In this document: piece by piece, positions 63,400 to 64,000 of the stretch
How positions within the stretch are numbered: position 1 is the stretch's first letter
Layout: every line of letters starts with the position of its first letter
Assembly: GCF_003003075.1 (NCBI RefSeq)
Contig: NZ_PVTX01000008.1
Coordinates: forward strand, 124,001 to 188,000
Direction of reading: 5' to 3'
DNA: 64,000 bases
DNA from: Isoptericola halotolerans
Lineage (GTDB): Bacteria; Actinomycetota; Actinomycetes; Actinomycetales; Cellulomonadaceae
Position numbers and translations under genes: made by a program
The notes under the pieces: generated by a model
Database searches by the model: none
Told to the model about the DNA's origin: nothing
The model's input: only the letters and a program-made list of their open reading frames with translations

Positions 63400-64000
63400 T
63401 CAGACGAAGGACGGGGCGGTCAGCGGTGCCAGCGGGGTGCCGTCGAACGTGGTCAGGTCGACGTCGCCCTCCAGGTCCAGGTCCGACAGCGAGGACAGCG
63501 TGCCCCGGATGGCGGTCGCGGCCGCGACGAGCGGCGAGACGAGGTGGGTCCGCCCGCCCTTGCCCTGCCGGCCCTCGAAGTTGCGGTTGGACGTGGACGC
63601 CGCGCGCTCGCCCGGTGCGAGCTGGTCGGGGTTCATGCCGAGGCACATGGAGCACCCGGCGTTGCGCCACTCGGCGCCGAACTCCTTGAAGATGACGTCG
63701 AGGCCCTCGGTCTCGGCCTGCAGGCGCACGCGGGCCGACGCCGGCACGACGAGCACGCGGACGTCCTCGGCTTTCGTGCGACCCCGGAGGACCTTGGCGA
63801 CCGACCGGAGGTCCTCGATGCGACCGTTGGTGCACGAGCCGATGAACACGGTGTCGACCGTGACGTCGCGCAGCGGCATGCCGGCCTCGAGGCCCATGTA
63901 CTCCAGCGCCCGCTCGGCGCTGACGCGCTCGCCCTCGTCGGCGATCTCGGCCGGGACCGGCACGTTCGCGCTCAGCGGCAGGCCCTGGCCGGGGTTGGTC
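63400..64000 (-). CDS. leuC: 3-isopropylmalate dehydratase large subunit (C-terminal part)
   Basis: Aconitase-fold large subunit; the 5' end lies beyond the window. About 200 C-terminal residues are visible from [19 protein letters not shown]. The [4Fe-4S] ligands are seen as Cys in [12 protein letters not shown] and the pair CSMC in [13 protein letters not shown], followed by [22 protein letters not shown], all family signatures. No leaderless or promoter signal is needed: leuD follows in the same operon. Confidence 0.97.
   Translation of the reverse strand, partial: TNPGQGLPLSANVPVPAEIADEGERVSAERALEYMGLEAGMPLRDVTVDTVFIGSCTNGRIEDLRSVAKVLRGRTKAEDVRVLVVPASARVRLQAETEGLDVIFKEFGAEWRNAGCSMCLGMNPDQLAPGERAASTSNRNFEGRQGKGGRTHLVSPLVAAATAIRGTLSSLSDLDLEGDVDLTTFDGTPLAPLTAPSFV

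Overview
The window is very GC-rich actinobacterial chromosome. Coding strands show strong G/C bias at third codon positions, GTG and TTG starts are common, and many genes appear leaderless. The housekeeping order leuC-leuD / murA / plsC-gpsA / ddl / DUF3515 lipoprotein / thiL / rpmB / FakA-like / recG / rsmD / coaD / yceD-like / rpmF / rnc / mutM is typical of Actinobacteria. The protein sequences, a very long RNase E/G and a GH39 xylosidase locus suggest Micrococcales close to Cellulomonadaceae or Promicromonosporaceae; this placement is by recognition, not by a search. I saw no rRNA, tRNA, insertion sequence, prophage or CRISPR array.

Layout. 1-5.6 kb: start of an exported protein, a membrane fatty-acid desaturase with a 16-bp palindrome over its promoter, thymidine kinase, and RNase E/G with a perfect 19-bp terminator stem. 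5.6-12.1 kb: cydA-cydB-cydD-cydC behind two tandem Rex-type operators that overlap the promoter. 12.2-16.9 kb: an ABC-2 exporter pair, a phytoene-desaturase-like oxidoreductase divergent from a 2-hydroxyacid dehydrogenase, and a small membrane protein. 17-30.8 kb: the conserved core (mutM, rnc, rpmF, YceD-like, coiled-coil protein, coaD, rsmD, EEP membrane protein, recG, FakA-like, rpmB, GNAT, thiL, DUF3515 lipoprotein, VOC protein, ddl). A 54-bp tandem repeat fills the gap between GNAT and thiL. 30.9-38.7 kb: an accessory metabolic block (acyl-CoA synthetase, acyl-CoA dehydrogenase, GPH-type transporter coupled to a PLP decarboxylase, Cys/Met-metabolism PLP enzyme, lipoprotein). 38.7-41.9 kb: gpsA, plsC, murA. 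42-51.9 kb: accessory genes (SQR-like flavoprotein with two membrane proteins, WYL regulator, VOC, DUF1877, MarP-like protease, CEOS/alanine-dehydrogenase-like enzyme, and a four-gene ArsR operon with an AT-rich operator). 52-58.4 kb: a LacI-controlled GH39 xyloside locus. 58.4-64 kb: lpd, rnhA, a luciferase-like oxidoreductase, a membrane protein/GntR pair, leuD and the 3' part of leuC.

How genes work together. Rex should derepress cytochrome bd and its CydDC assembly exporter when NADH/NAD+ rises. The LacI protein should control GH39 and the sugar ABC transporter from opposite ends of one locus, because the same 13-mer lies before both. The ArsR, GntR and LacI units each carry a candidate operator at their own front. 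A recurring signal is a TANNNT -10 hexamer ending 6-8 nt before a start codon that lacks a Shine-Dalgarno sequence. It occurs at 16 genes here and marks them as probable leaderless transcripts; it also decides several start codons.
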